Of a stretch of 64,000 nucleotides of DNA, positions 46,063-58,804 are shown one piece after another. The stretch's first letter is position 1. Every line of letters begins with the position of its first letter. The position numbers were made by a program, and so were the translations under genes. The stretch comes from Adiantum capillus-veneris (lineage: Eukaryota; Streptophyta; Polypodiopsida; Polypodiales; Pteridaceae): positions 71,463,372 to 71,527,371 of the forward strand of contig CM043953.1 of NCBI GenBank assembly GCA_014529385.2. The letters are read 5' to 3'. The notes under the pieces are model-generated. The model saw only the letters and a program-made list of their open reading frames with translations. It was not told the origin of the DNA and made no database searches.

Positions 46063-46076
46063 TTACCTCTCTCTTG
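46063..46076 (-). promoter_or_regulatory. Polypurine tract of full gypsy copy
   Basis: Sense CAAGAGAGAGGTAA abuts the start (TGTCATAAAA) of LTR A. Confidence 0.8.
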
Positions 46077-46423
46077 AAATCATAGTCGTCCTCGACTATG
46101 AGGTAGAAGAGATAAAGCGTTAGTCATTAGTCAATTTTACTTAGCGGGTAGAGGATCCCTTTTTACCCTACGACATCTTTCCAAGATGGATGACTAATCC
46201 ATTTGGTGCTTGGGAGACATGGCTGCTGCAAGCATGTCTGCTCTTTAGTCCATTTCATTCTCCCAAAGTAGAGTGACAAATTCTACTTGGTGTTTGAGAG
46301 ACGTCGTCATCACAAACATGATTCTAAGCATGCATACTAGTTAAATTTGTGCACAATTAAGAAAAAGAACTAGTCTTATAAGACAAAAACATGAGTCATT
46401 TAAAAGAAATTTGTACATTTGCT

Positions 46424-46593
46424 TACTCTAACATGGCATTGTAAGCATTGACAAGGTTCATACTATCCTTAAGCTGTATTCCTTGCATCCATCTAGCATC
46501 TTCAAAAGGATAATTTTTGAACTTAATAAGATACTGTCAGATAATCTTACCATGTCGTAGTACCTTGTCTTCATGCCGAAGGATAGCTTCAGG
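46424..46593 (-). pseudogene. Chromodomain with two in-frame stops
   Basis: After the TAA the same frame encodes PEAILRHEDKVLRHGKII, a TGA, QYLIKFKNYPFEDARWM and ends MLE-TAA. RHEDK..RHGK...YLIKFKNYP.EDARW is the chromodomain pattern that targets chromovirus integration to marked chromatin. This part is too interrupted to appear as a long frame. Confidence 0.8.
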
Positions 46594-48243
46594 TTATAGC
46601 ACCTCTTCTTGGTCTTCAACTTCGGGAGGGTCTTCAATAATTGGTTCAGTTGGTGGATTTCCTTTGTAGGGCTTAAGTAGGCTTACATGAAAGGCATTGT
46701 GTATGAGCCAATGCTTGGGCAACTTGAGTTGATAAGCCGTCTCATTGATGGGCTTCAAGATTTGGAAAGGACCATAGTATCTTTTTGCTAGTTTAGCATA
46801 ATACTTTCGATGGCCCGTAGGATTTTTGCCCGTCGTTTGCCTTAATCGAGCCTTAGGAAACTTGAGTAAGACCCAATCATTTTCTTTGATCATTAAGGCT
46901 CTTTTGTGCTTATCAGCAGCAGCTTTTTGCCTTTGTTGAGCAATGGATATAGCCTCCTTGATCTTTTGAAAAGATTCTTGTAGGCCATGGCTATACTCAT
47001 CGCCGGCGAAGATCTTCCCATGTACTTTGAGTAGCAAGGGACTTTTAGGTTTTCCCTCAATGATCTCAAAATGTGCTTTTCCTGTAGAAGTATGTACAGT
47101 ATTATTGTAGGCATACTCTACAAGAGGTAAGTACTTTTCCCATTGTGAGCGTTGATCTACTTCGGTAACATAAGTCTTGAGTAGATTGAGTATCGTAAGA
47201 TTGGCTATCTCACTTTGGCCATCCGTTTGTGGGTGATAGGCCGAAGAGAAATTCAATCTTGTTCCTAGATTTTCAAAGAGACCTTTCCAAAAATTACCGG
47301 TCATTCTAAGATCTCTATCTGACACGATGGATGTGGGTAATCCATGGTGCTTGAAAATCTGAGATATGAAGAGAGATGCCATTTGATGTGCCTTAATAGT
47401 CTTTTTGACAAGAATAAAATGTGCTTGCTTGCTAAACCTATCGACTATTGTCCATATTCCCGTATTCCCATGGATAGACTTGGGTAATCCAAAGATGAAA
47501 TCCATGGATATACTCTCCCATGGTGAATTTGGGATAGGCAATGGCTGGAGTAATCCAAGTTGCTTCCCTCTATCATACTTGGTCTTTTGGCATACTACAC
47601 ATTTTGAAACATACTCTTGTATGTCCACTTTCATGGTAGGCCAATAGAAGTACGTCTCTACTCCTCGGAGAGTAGGTTGAATACCTCTATGCCCCGCATA
47701 TGGCGGAACGTGGGATTCATACATAACTTTCTCACGAAGGGAATAATTAACACATAGCCTATTGTCATGGAGAAGATAGCCATTATGAAAGGTGAATGGT
47801 TCCTCTTTCTTCCCCAAAGCAAGGGCTGACATTATGTCTCTAAAGTCAGGGTCAGTAGCATACTCATCTATCATAGAGGATAGATCATTGTGAGTAGCTA
47901 TAGACACCGCATTAACTTTTGATCGTCGTGAAAGTGCATCAGCCACTTGATTGTGCTTACCAGCTATGTGAGCAATATGGAAATTAAATTGCGAAAAAAA
48001 AATTGCCCACCTCATTTGTTTGTCGGAAAGCTTGGTTTGCGTCATGAAATACTTGAGACTTTGTTGGTCGGTTCGTAGGATAAATGGAGTCCCCAATAGG
48101 TAGTGCTTCCATGTGTCTAGGGCATGTGTAACATCTACAAGCTCTTTCTCATAAATGCCCAAGACTCGTTCATCAGTATTGAGCCTTCGGTTCTCATATG
48201 CTATGGCATGCCCTTCTCTTGAAGCAAAACTGCTCCAAGGCAA
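46594..48243 (-). pseudogene. Gypsy RNase H and integrase
   Basis: RNase H continues with GHAIAYENRRLN, YEKELVDVTHALDTWKHYLL, LRTDQQSLKYFM and NQVADALSRR. Integrase: HHCC finger H178, H185, C215, C218; core D248 (SISMDFIFG), D309 (IVSDRD) and E345 (DGQSEIAN), a D,D35E pattern. The GPF/Y region reads RYYGPFQILK, then HNAFHVSLLKPYKG. This 549-codon frame is the best preserved gypsy piece in the window. It ends with a TAA stop just before the chromodomain. Confidence 0.92.
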
Positions 48244-49073
48244 TCACCACAAGCATCACATTGGACCTCAAATGGCTTTGAGAGATCCGGAAGCACAAGG
48301 ATTGGTTGGGAAGTAAGCTTCTCTTTGAGCTTATCAAAAGCATTTTGCTCCTTAGCAGTCCATACATACTTAACGTTCTTCTTAGTTAAGTCGTGTAGTG
48401 GTCCTGCTAGTTGAGAGAATTTTGCTATGAAGCGTCTATAGTATGCGCACATACCAATAAATCTTCTTAGCTCATGTAGATTTCTTGGGTTAGGCCATGA
48501 TTTTATTAACTCTAACTTTGATGGATCCCTACGGATACCATCATGAGAGATAATATGACCTAGGTATTGAATCTCTAGAAGGAAGAATTCGCTTTTCTTT
48601 TGGTTGAGAAAAAGCTTGTTCTCCCTCAATGCTTGAAAAATCACTTGGAGATGTTGCTTATGTTCCTCCAAAGACTTGGAGTAGATGATGATATCATCAA
48701 AGAACACTCTAGTGAATTTGCGGTATGGTCTAAAAATTTTCTCCATCAGACAATTAAACATAGCAGGTGCATTAGTCAAGCGAAAAGGCATGACTAGATA
48801 TTCATAAAAACCAAACGTTGTGCGAAACACGGTCTTTAAGATATCTTCATCCACTATCCTTATTTGATGATAGCCACTCTTAAGGTCAATCCTACTGAAG
48901 TAGGTAGAGCCTTGTAGCTTATCAAACAGATCTTCTACCCGATGCACGGGACATCTGTTTTTGATAGTGATATGGTTTAGTGCTCGATAGTCCACACACA
49001 TACGGTATGTACCATCTTTCTTTTGCACTAAAAGGACTGGAAAACAAAAGGAAGAGGAACTAGGCCTCACCAT
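48201..49073 (-). pseudogene. Gypsy reverse transcriptase
   Basis: Shows MCVDYRALNHITIKNRCPVH, SRIDLKSGYHQIRI (Asp at residue 63) and VFFDDIIIYSK (Asp pair at residues 126-127), so the catalytic triad is intact. The conserved PFGLTNAP box reads PFRLTNAP (Gly to Arg). The frame ends in RNase H (FEVQCDACGDCLGAVLLQEK) with a frameshift at about 48220. Confidence 0.9.
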
Positions 49074-49740
49074 CCCTTTGTCTACCGATTCCTATACTTG
49101 CCTCATGATCTTGTTGAGCTTGTGAGACTCGATAAGGAGGTTTGTTAGGCGGTGAGCTTCCTGGAAGGAGCTCAATGTGATGGTCATCATCCCCTTGTGT
49201 TGGAGGTAAGTCCATAGAGATATCATCAATGAACACATCTTGGAATCCTTTTAGAAAATTAGACAAGTCTAACTCTTCTTGATTCCTACCATTCACATTT
49301 GATGAAACATTAGTATCTTTTAGAGACTCTTTGACAAAAATCATGTATGCAGAAACTAAGCTCTTCATTGACTTATCAAAATCAAGAGGATTTACAAGTG
49401 GAATAGTGCGACCATGCTCACTAGCATCTATATACATGTTCTTTCCCCTGTAAGTGAAGTAGATTCTCCTTTCCGTGAACTTCATGGCAGCCATGCGATC
49501 AAACCATGGCGCCCCTAAGATAGCATCCTCATGCTGGAGAGGAGAGATGAAGAAGTCTTCTTTGTCGACATAGCTTTGGACATGAAGCCTCAACTTCCCA
49601 ATCAAGGGAGTAACAAAGGCTTGCTGTCCCTTGAAAGCCTCATCAGCCATTACCATTTCTCCCATCTCAAAAGCTTGAATGCCCAACTTGGTGGCCAACT
49701 CCATTGATATGAAGTTCAGAGTAGAGCCAGGGTCAAACAA
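49060..49740 (-). pseudogene. Gypsy protease and RT N terminus
   Basis: MFDPGSTLNFISMELATKLG is the active-site region; DPGST stands where retropepsins have D-S/T-G. ILGAPWFDRM follows as the C-terminal motif. The frame runs on to HHIELLPGSSPPNKPPYRVS, the start of RT, then shifts frame near 49070. Confidence 0.85.
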
Positions 49741-49760
49741 GATGAAGGCATCATGCTCTC

Positions 49761-50190
49761 TTACCTTTCCCCAAGCATAGGAAAGTGATGATCCTTTTCA
49801 ATGAGCATCCTCTTTTGGAGCTTCGATGGTGGAAGCCCTAGGAGTCTCATTGCAAGTATTCTTCTTGGGGCAAGAACGATAGCCATGTCCTTGCTCCCCA
49901 CACTTGAAACACTTATGGTCCTTGCAAAAAGCTTCAAGCTCTTCAGGAGAGAGTTTGTTTTTACCTTTGTAAACTCCCTTCTCCTTGGACCGATTGTTGT
50001 TGTTGTTGGAAGTGACTTGGGAAGTATTTTGAACATTGGTTTTCCCCTTTGCATCATTTTTGTCTTTGTTTTCCATGGGCTTTACATTACGTCTAGCCCC
50101 TTGATGGAAATTGATGCGTGAAGCAACCATGGTGTGATGGATTACTTCGCTAATAGTACCAGGCCGTTGAGAGTTAATGTATTTGGCCAT
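49761..50190 (-). pseudogene. Gag C terminus with zinc knuckle
   Basis: Contains HHTMVASRINFHQGARR and the knuckle CFKCGEQGHGYRSC (C-x2-C-x4-H-x4-C). The capsid part between 50438 and 50190 is broken by stops. Confidence 0.8.
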
Positions 50191-50437
50191 CTCTTCAGGT
50201 AATCCCGCATAGAATTACTGCCTTTGCTCGGCAAAGTCTATCTTTTGAAAGACAGTAGCCTTGAGATGTAAATCCCAAAACTTGTCTACGTACTTGTGGA
50301 TAGACTCATGAGAGAGAAGCTTCAAGTTGCGCCATTCAATAAGCACTTTGTCTTTTGCATTACTTGCAAGGAATTGCTTCATGATGGAAACTTGTAGAGT
50401 TTTCCATGTCTTTGGGGCTTCACCATTGCCACAAAGG

Positions 50438-51238
50438 CTAGCCCACCATTGACAAGCTGATTTTTATTAAGTATATAGCTACATGGCGTAGCTTGGAGGA
50501 CTCTGTGAAGCCCTCGTCTCCAAAGGCCGCATCAAATTGCTCGATGAAGGCCAACACTTTGTTGGTAGCACCAAAGGTGCCATCATAGGTGAGAAAAGAG
50601 ATACTCTTTCCTCCCTCCGTAAACTTATTTAGCTTTTGTGACCTTTGCCATGCAGAAAATGATTTGTGATGTCCTCCCCTCTTGTATTCTCTAGGAGAAT
50701 AGCCATAACTTTCGTCGAAAGAGGAGGAAGGTGAAGAAGAAGGAGAAGAGGGTGACCTCTTCCTAGCCCTTTCCTTCCTTTGTTTCCTCTCTTGCCTTTC
50801 AGAGTGATGAGGAGAAGGACTATGTGTTGATCTTTTCCTCTTGGGAGGAGTGGGCGATCGTCTAGACCGCTGTCTTCGTGGAGCCACATCTTCAGAGGAA
50901 CTTAAACTTTCATTTCTTTCTTGCTCTTTGGATTCCTCCTCTCGAATGGGAGAGAGTCTTTTTTTGGGGGTCTCTTCAAGAGGCCTCCTAAGCTCTCTCT
51001 CCTCTTCGAGAGGAAGGGAAATTCCATAAGCACGAATTTTTTGAGTAACTTCGGCTTGCAAAGCAGGGTTGCCCATAGCTTGCTGCAACTTAGTGACGAG
51101 ATAATTCACAAACATGGGAGCATCATCATTAGCACCTTCATGTGCAAAATCAAAGCTATCAATATTCATTCTACTCTCTCGATTATTGTCAGCCATGTTA
51201 ACAAAATTTATGTATGTACTTAGTGTATGCTTTGGCAA
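50438..51238 (-). pseudogene. Gag N-terminal part of full copy, SR-rich
   Basis: The probable start is MADNNRESRMNIDSFDFAH at about 51196; the upstream codons lie in the leader. It has PMFVNYLVTKLQQAMGNPAL, then a long Arg/Ser/Lys/Pro-rich region (RSRRSPTPPKRKRSTHSPSP) and AFIEQFDAAFGDEGFTESSK, typical of a gypsy gag entering the capsid core. The SR-rich region recalls RNA-binding tails. The frame is lost after 50438. Confidence 0.8.
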
Positions 51239-51596
51239 TTCAAAACCTTAGTCGACACTCCTCTTAGCCTTTGAAAATCGGCTCTTCAGTATCTACACCC
51301 ACGGCTCGAAGTGGTTAATTATAGAGAGTAGAGCAGTAGGTCTAACATAGCAGAGTTGCCAAGGGCTAGCTCCTTTTGGACTTCTTATGGCTCAATAATG
51401 GTAAATCCGTAGGCAAGTCTCAAAAGACTCCATTATTAAGTCCAAAGCTCCTGAGGTGTGCACCATCTCCCACATAGTGGGCTCAACAAAACCGATAATA
51501 GATCCCAGTTCCACTTACCCTAATATAATTAACAACATTAACCATTTATAGGCTACTTAAGGACCTCTCTTCTTAAGCAAGAAAAGAGAAACCAAA

Positions 51597-51609
51597 TGCT
51601 CTAATACCA
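51597..51609 (-). promoter_or_regulatory. PBS of full gypsy copy, mutated
   Basis: Sense TGGTATTAGAGCA, one base from LTR B. The Met-type site has C to T at position 7. Confidence 0.85.
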
Positions 51610-51610
51610 A

Positions 51611-53221
51611 TGTAATGGAATTGGCCTATTTAATTTGAGAGTAGCAGAAATTAATGAGAGTACTTTTGAGAAATGACTTTGTGAGCATAGCGGGTGAACA
51701 TAATTGAAGATAGCGACATAATCATAGCAATTAGTTAACTTGGCATGAATAATACTTTTGCAAGAGAGAGAATTTAGAGAACATGACAACAGTTGAGGAC
51801 CGGATTTATGTGGAGCCGGCGGTCACCCCTCCAATAGGCATTTGTATTATGATTTCTCCCATTAAGAGAGACTTGTTACAATACAATCTTTGTGTTCCTT
51901 GTGACCTAGGTGATGCAATGAAGATGGAAAGCTTCATGCATCACAAACATAACATCAACTTGAAGAAAGCTTTAATTATCCCAAGCCTCAGTCCCAAGAC
52001 CTCAAACACCTTCGAAGGTGGAGAGAGCTAGCAGGGAATGAGGGTAGGAAAGAGGAAGAAGAAACATTTCGTAGGAGAAAGAATTAGTTCCTCACTTATC
52101 ATAACTCTTGTTGCTAGCATATATAATAGCATAGTAATGAAGAAGAAGGAGATGGCAAGCTTAAGCATTGAAGCATGGCTCTTGATTGGATTTGCACTCC
52201 ATATCCAAGAGTGTTGGTGTAGGCTCTCAACCTCTACTTGCTTGGAGAAGGAGAGGGAGCTCTTGCACTTTGTATAGCACACAATGAGAGTGTTTGTGAG
52301 TGAGTGTGGGTGAGTATACCCCCTAAGAAACCCCCTAGCTTGCTTGGGTCGACCCCCCCTTGTAGCTCATGCTTGAAGCTCATTGGACCCCTCCAGGCCT
52401 AGCCAATCATAAGCAGGAGGCATTACAAGCAGCAAGGGTAGCCTTGATACAAGTGTCCCCTTTTTCCCTTTGAGAGAGAGGGCTAGATAAATGCTAAGTC
52501 AATTAATTAAATCTCCTAAATTATTATTGGACCCCTTGGGTGGCCAACCAATAGGCTTCAGGCACACCATGAGGGCAACATGAGGAGAAACTTAACAAGT
52601 GTCCCTTTTGCTTTCTTTGTACCATGCATGCCTTGTGTGAGTGTGTGGGTGTTCTCTCTCATCCCCCCTCATGTAGGGCTCGCCCCCTCCTTGTAGGGAT
52701 TGAATATTTCACTTTTTTGACACCTCAAGCCCCTCATGCATAGGCCCAGTTCCCACCACAAGCTTGGCTCTTAAGCACTTTAAGCTTGGGCTGGGTTCTC
52801 ACCTCAAGTGCAACCCTAGCATCTCAAGCATGTCAAGCACCTCAAGCATCTCAATCATTAAGCACCTCAAGCACCTTAGTCATCAAGCATGACAAGCAGG
52901 ACAAGCACCTCGAGCTTGGTCGGGTTCCCGCGCCTCAAGGTCAGCCCTAGCTTACCTAAGGTCAAAGGACTTTTACACACATTATTGGAGGTCTTAAATG
53001 AAGCTAACCCTAAGGTCTTATGCTCCATTGGTTAGCCTTGCTCTTTGATAGACCACCTCTCCTTTCGACCCCTTTACCATTGGCCCCGTGTTGAGATAGA
53101 TCTATAAGCACATGTCTATATCTTAACCCTTGTTCCAGTTTATTCTCCCACATTAAGTGATCAATTTAATATGAGAGAATCATTTGGGTTGGTTAGATAT
53201 TAGATATTAGATTTTATGACA
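51611..53221 (-). repeat. LTR B, 1,611 bp
   Basis: Sense start TGTCATAAAATCTAATATCT and end ATTACA; on the plus strand it runs from TGTAATGG to TTTATGACA. It contains a degenerate CACCTCAAGCA-type minisatellite at about 52720-52945. The last 153 bp (53069-53221) match LTR A at about 148 positions. Confidence 0.85.
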
Positions 53222-55175
53222 TGTTGAAATATGTTAAAGTTCTAGGTATGCTACATGAATTCAAGACTTCTTGGTAAAATACAGAAGGCTCTGTAAAACC
53301 CAAAAATTTATTAGAAAACACCAAATGTACAAATCTTCCTTTTGATCTATTTGTTCTTGTCATTTGTTTAAGTGAATTAGCTTTTGTAAGAATAGTTCGA
53401 ACCTGATCGTCATTGGAGTCCAAGGCCTTCGATGTATCACCAATATCTTCAGCCCCTCAAAATTGGTGAGGTTTCTTATGTGCAGTAGAAGAAGCACTTC
53501 CCGGAGTATGCAAAATCTTCTTCATGGATTCCTTGCCTTTCAGAGGTTTAAAGATATTTTTGATGGTATTGGCTATAGGTGTGTTGGCAAGTTTGGGTAG
53601 TAATGGATTACCTGGGGAATATAGGACTAGCCCACGAGCAGCTTCAAGCATGTGTTCATGAAAGTGATAATAAACAAGAATAGCATGCCGAAGTTCGAGA
53701 GGTAAATTTGCTACCCATGCGATAAAGGCATATACTTGTGCAGGTCCAGAGCTGAAGGAAAAAAACTTAGGTAGATTTTGAAACACATACCATAGTAAGT
53801 GGTCTACCCATAGTAAGTGGTCTACCCATAGTATAGACGCATTGCAAGAAGAACTAGGGTCTAGTTTTTTGCAGGCACACTTGACAAAAGGTCTATATGT
53901 ATTCCAACAGTTTTTTAGAAACTTCTTTGTGTCTTTTACCCGATCAGCAAGTCTAATCCTTTTGTTCTTGCAATTAGAGCTGAGTTAGAGCATTTGTTAG
54001 AACGTGCTAAAGAAATCTATTGAAGCTCAAAGGAGAGATCAGAACACAAGAGATGTTTAGCTTGTAAAGCTGTGGTTTTACATTGTTCCACAACTTCAAC
54101 AGGAACGCTACACAACAGGGCTAAAGAACTAATGGAAAAGGGTGCACAACGGTTTATAAGCTCAAAATTCTAAAGTTGATATTCTAGTCGGATAGAATCC
54201 AACTCCACTTGTCTAGGGGGAACAAGACGAACCACACAAGAGAATATATGTAAGATAGATTTTTCTGGTTTAGATGATGAAGGAGTGCCAGAAAGGGCTG
54301 AGAGGGCTTCTTGCTCTTATGGATCAAGGAGATCAAAGTCTAAGAGGGGTTGATAACATTTTCAGCTTGTCTTATTTCTAAAGGCAAGATAGGGATGTTA
54401 TTAATAAAATATAATTTGTTTACAATAGTAGGAAGGCATGAAAAATAAAAATCTAAGTCAGAACTATCCTGAGTATGAATTAAAGGAACATTAAATAGAA
54501 AATTCTCAAATAGAGAAAGAAGGCTAACCTGGGCATGTTGTGCTTCTCCTTGTGCAGTGGATTCCTCTACATGCTCTTAATGTTCTGCCGCCTCTTTCAC
54601 TTTTCTCGCCGCTTCTTCTGCTTCTTTCAGCATTAAAGCTTCTGCCTCTTGGTACATCCGTTCCAGTACTTCAGTGGGTTCTTCAGCCTGCTTCCTGGTG
54701 TGATACTTGATTCTTGGTCCCTTAAGCCCACTAGGCACCCACTTTTTCGGGTGCTTTCCTTCTACTTGGCAGCTGCGTTGGTATGTGTGTTTCTCTCTTT
54801 CAAACCAGGCTTGCTTTTGCACAGGCTCTTCTTGGTGTGCTGCCACGGACTTTCTCTTCATTTCCTCCTGTCGTGCTCTTTTTTCTTCATTATTTGAGCT
54901 CTCACTGTTGTGCCGTTCCGGCGAGCTTTCATCAGACTCTTCATCTTGTCTTTCCTAGAAGAAGCCAAAAAGAAATCCAATCATTAACAGAGGCAATTTT
55001 TAGAATAGATAAGGAACTACTAGTTAAAGCGTCAAATTCGAAAGCGAGAAGACGCTTATGAAACTCAGGTGCTTTAAAACATGAGAGAATACATTGAGTA
55101 GTCGTAGGTGGGATAGGTATCCTTGGATTGCTGGTGTAACCCAGTTTGGTTAAGGAGGAGATCCATTCTACCTGC
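53222..55175 (-). pseudogene. Decayed coding region of unknown identity
   Basis: Protein-like sequence extends across about 1.95 kb on the minus strand with scattered stops and frame changes. From its 5' end: VEWISSLTKLGYTSNPRIPI after a TTTTAGCAG that could be a 3' splice site (about 55170); an acidic Ser/Glu stretch; a charged helical part (54577-54861: YQEAEALMLKEAEEAARKVK, KKWVPSGLKGPR); a hydrophobic part (LLSLFENFLFNVPLIHTQDS, INNIPILPLEIRQAE); CSVPVEVVEQCKTTALQAKH; and AFIAWVANLPLELRHAILVY (53457-53786). No family is recognised. It may be a dead host gene or an extra retroelement frame. Confidence 0.5.
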
Positions 55176-55216
55176 TAAAATTAAATATCATTAGTATTAT
55201 GGACATCACTAGGATA

Positions 55217-55336
55217 TTAGTATAATTTAATTATACAGGATCACTCGACCAAGAGTGGTCAGGGAAACAGTATGGTGTGTGTGTTTGTTATAAAAATCCC
55301 CTTTGATATACAATCTGTATAATTAAATTATACTAA
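55217..55336. repeat. 120-bp inverted-repeat element, 22-bp perfect arms
   Basis: Arms 55217-55238 and 55315-55336 are exact reverse complements (TTAGTATAATTTAATTATAC and two more bases). A small internal hairpin GACCAAGAGTGGTC lies at about 55247. Size and structure suggest a MITE-like element, but no clear target duplication is visible. Confidence 0.8.
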
Positions 55337-56098
55337 ACACCGATACAATAAAAAAATACTGAAATATGAAGCACCATTTCCATTCATAATATTGATCAGA
55401 AGTACATCATTTTGCTACAGAGGTAGTGGCGATGAATCCTCTCTAGAATAAGACTGAAGTTTATACCTGCCACCATCCAATAATATAGATGTATTAGAAC
55501 ACACCTAAGCATTGTGGGTAAACAGGTACGAGGCAACCACAGCCGCTTGTTATCGTTGTCAATCCCGTAAAACACCCATCACTCACTCAAATGTCACTAC
55601 AATGTTAGTTATTCAGGGTAATGTACACTAGTTTTGGCTTTTCTGGCAAGAAAAGGTCTAGTCCTAGACATGGTTATGTCGTTTGTATCATGAGTAACTA
55701 CCACAGGGTTTGGTTCCTGTTTGTTACATTCTACAAGTATTTTCTCATTGATAATTGCCATTCTGACTGGATCAGTACACACACACATTCTAGCAGTACT
55801 TTTGTAACTGTATTCCATGCTCTTAACTTGAACCTGAAATAAATATCTATTTATGAGATATTTACAACATATGGAAAGTGTACCATTAAAAAATGGTTTT
55901 TTTTTTTAAATTCCCATATATTATATTCCAACAAGTATGGTAAAGTTACATGATCTTGCGTGAGAATTAAAGCCAATTACCCATCATACCATCATGTTTA
56001 AAGTTTTCTCGTTTTTGAGGCTTTTTGATAAAGAGACATATACTCACTTATGTTTAAAACAGATCCGAAGTTACAGTCATAAATAGATTTTACTAGTC
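55337..56098. other. Non-coding stretch
   Basis: Mostly AT-rich. A possible short coding-like phrase on the minus strand near 55467-55580 is followed by CAG|GTATAAAC, which could be a splice donor, but the frames do not join cleanly to 55170. No gene is claimed. Confidence 0.4.
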
Positions 56099-57190
56099 AG
56101 CTATATGCTTTGTAACATGTGTTAGTTTCCTCACTTACCAAATGTCATTATCATAACATTACAATTACAGTAAGATAACTGTTTTACCACCCATGTCGCA
56201 CTATGTTGAGACTAAAAATTTGCCAGAACTTTGTTTGTTTTTTGTGTCTTTTTCCAAAAAAACCATATATCATCATTATACTTTTCATAACCTACCTGAT
56301 TTTCAACGGACCTTATTTCTTAATGCCCATCAAGTATTCCTGAGAATGAACAAACCCTATTTCTACAACATTCAAAAATCAAAATGGTACAAAAACTATG
56401 CATGAGCCATCATGTGGTATTCGCTAGATATTGGTTCATTTTGCTCTTACCTCTTTAGCCAAATCCATACAGTAATATATTTTTAGTGTTTAAAATCACA
56501 TGATTGGTAAACCAATGTTTAAAGGAAGTACTGTATAACTTGGACCATACCAAAATAACAAAGCAGATTGAAGTACATAAAATATTTCAAAGTCCAGGTA
56601 TTGACCCTATTTCATCCCAATAGGTATGATTACCTACAAATTTACCATTTAGCTATATGCTTTGTAACATGCCATAGTTTACCCATTTACCAATTGTCAT
56701 TATCATAACAATACAATTACAGTAAGATAATTGTTTACCACCCATCTTGAACTATGTCGAGATATTAAAAAAATTTCCAGAACTTTGTTTGTTTTTTGTG
56801 TCTTTTTTCCAAAAAAAACCATATATCATCATTGTATTGTCATAACCTACCCGATTTGCAACGGACTTTAATGACCATCAATTATTCCTGAGTAAGTACA
56901 AACCCTATTTTTATAGCATTTGGAAATCAAAATGGTACAGATATTATGCATGAACCATCATGTGGTATCCGCTAGAAACAGTTTATTGCTCTTACCTTAT
57001 ATAGTTTTAGCCAAATCCATATAGCATTATATAAAAAGCACAAGATTAGTAACTCAATGTTTAAAGGCAGTATTGTATACCTTCAAAACACACCAAAATG
57101 GCAAAGCAAATTTGAGGTACACAAAAAAGATTCAATGTACAGGTATTGACATTAATTCATCCCAGTAGGTATGATTACCTACCTGATTAT
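56099..57190. repeat. 552-bp tandem duplication, two copies
   Basis: CTATATGCTTTGTAACATG at 56101 recurs at 56653, followed by the same order: GTCATTATCATAACA, AGAACTTTGTTTGTTTTTTG, CATCATGTGGTAT, CAGGTATTGAC, TAGGTATGATTACCTAC. The copies have diverged by scattered substitutions and indels. Neither contains a convincing frame. Confidence 0.9.
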
Positions 57191-58189
<999 letters not shown>

Positions 58190-58804
58190 AGCTTACAACT
58201 CCTTTGTTTGTGCTTGGGTATGAAGGATTGCATGACAGATCAAGCATCTTGGAGAATTTTTAATTCTTATACTGCCCATTTGAAAGTTTGTATGATGTTC
58301 TCCTCTGTATTGGAGTAGTAATGGAAGTGCAAAGGTCAATTGAAACAGGAAAATGTGTGAGGTTGGGAAACATTCTGGAGAAAAAGGCATGCCACTAAAA
58401 CATTTTGAGAGGAGATTTCTAGACACTAATCATCAATCAATTGAACATAAAGACTTCAATGATCCTCCAAAATGGAGAGTTTGCACAGGGAGGGATGGTG
58501 AAATTGGTTGAGTTTGACTTTGGCATCATTATTTTGCTTTGGGGTGGAGGGAAGAGCTGAAATTGGTTTTTCTCTCTGACTCCATTGTCCTCTTTGAGTA
58601 CTTAATTTTATTATTGACTTATTTGATGCGAAATTTTCTAAGCCCCTCTTTACACTTTACTTCATACGTGGTAGCTATCGCTAATTGCATGACCCTTTAT
58701 AGCGTGGGTTCTCACTAAATATGTACAATGGAGCCATATCGGTTTATCATAAAAATAACTACAACACTATGCAAAAATAAATGGCCCAAAAATATTATTG
58801 TATT
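58190..58804. other. Non-coding stretch, nothing recognised
   Basis: AT-rich flank up to the 3' LTR of the second copia element. Confidence 0.45.

Larger units (their letters stand above)
42045..53221 (-). mobile_element. Tandem gypsy composite: LTR, full interior, LTR, partial interior
   Basis: In sense (right to left): LTR B 51611-53221, PBS, complete interior 46063-51610, LTR A 44295-46062, PBS, partial interior 42045-44294 cut off inside the protease. The middle LTR is both the 3' LTR of the full copy and the 5' LTR of the partial copy. Such an array is expected from unequal recombination between related elements. The interiors and most of the LTRs differ strongly, so the parents were different subfamilies. 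The full copy has a chromodomain and a Met-tRNA PBS, i.e. a chromovirus. The right flank is TGTTG; no TSD can be tested on the left. Confidence 0.85.
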
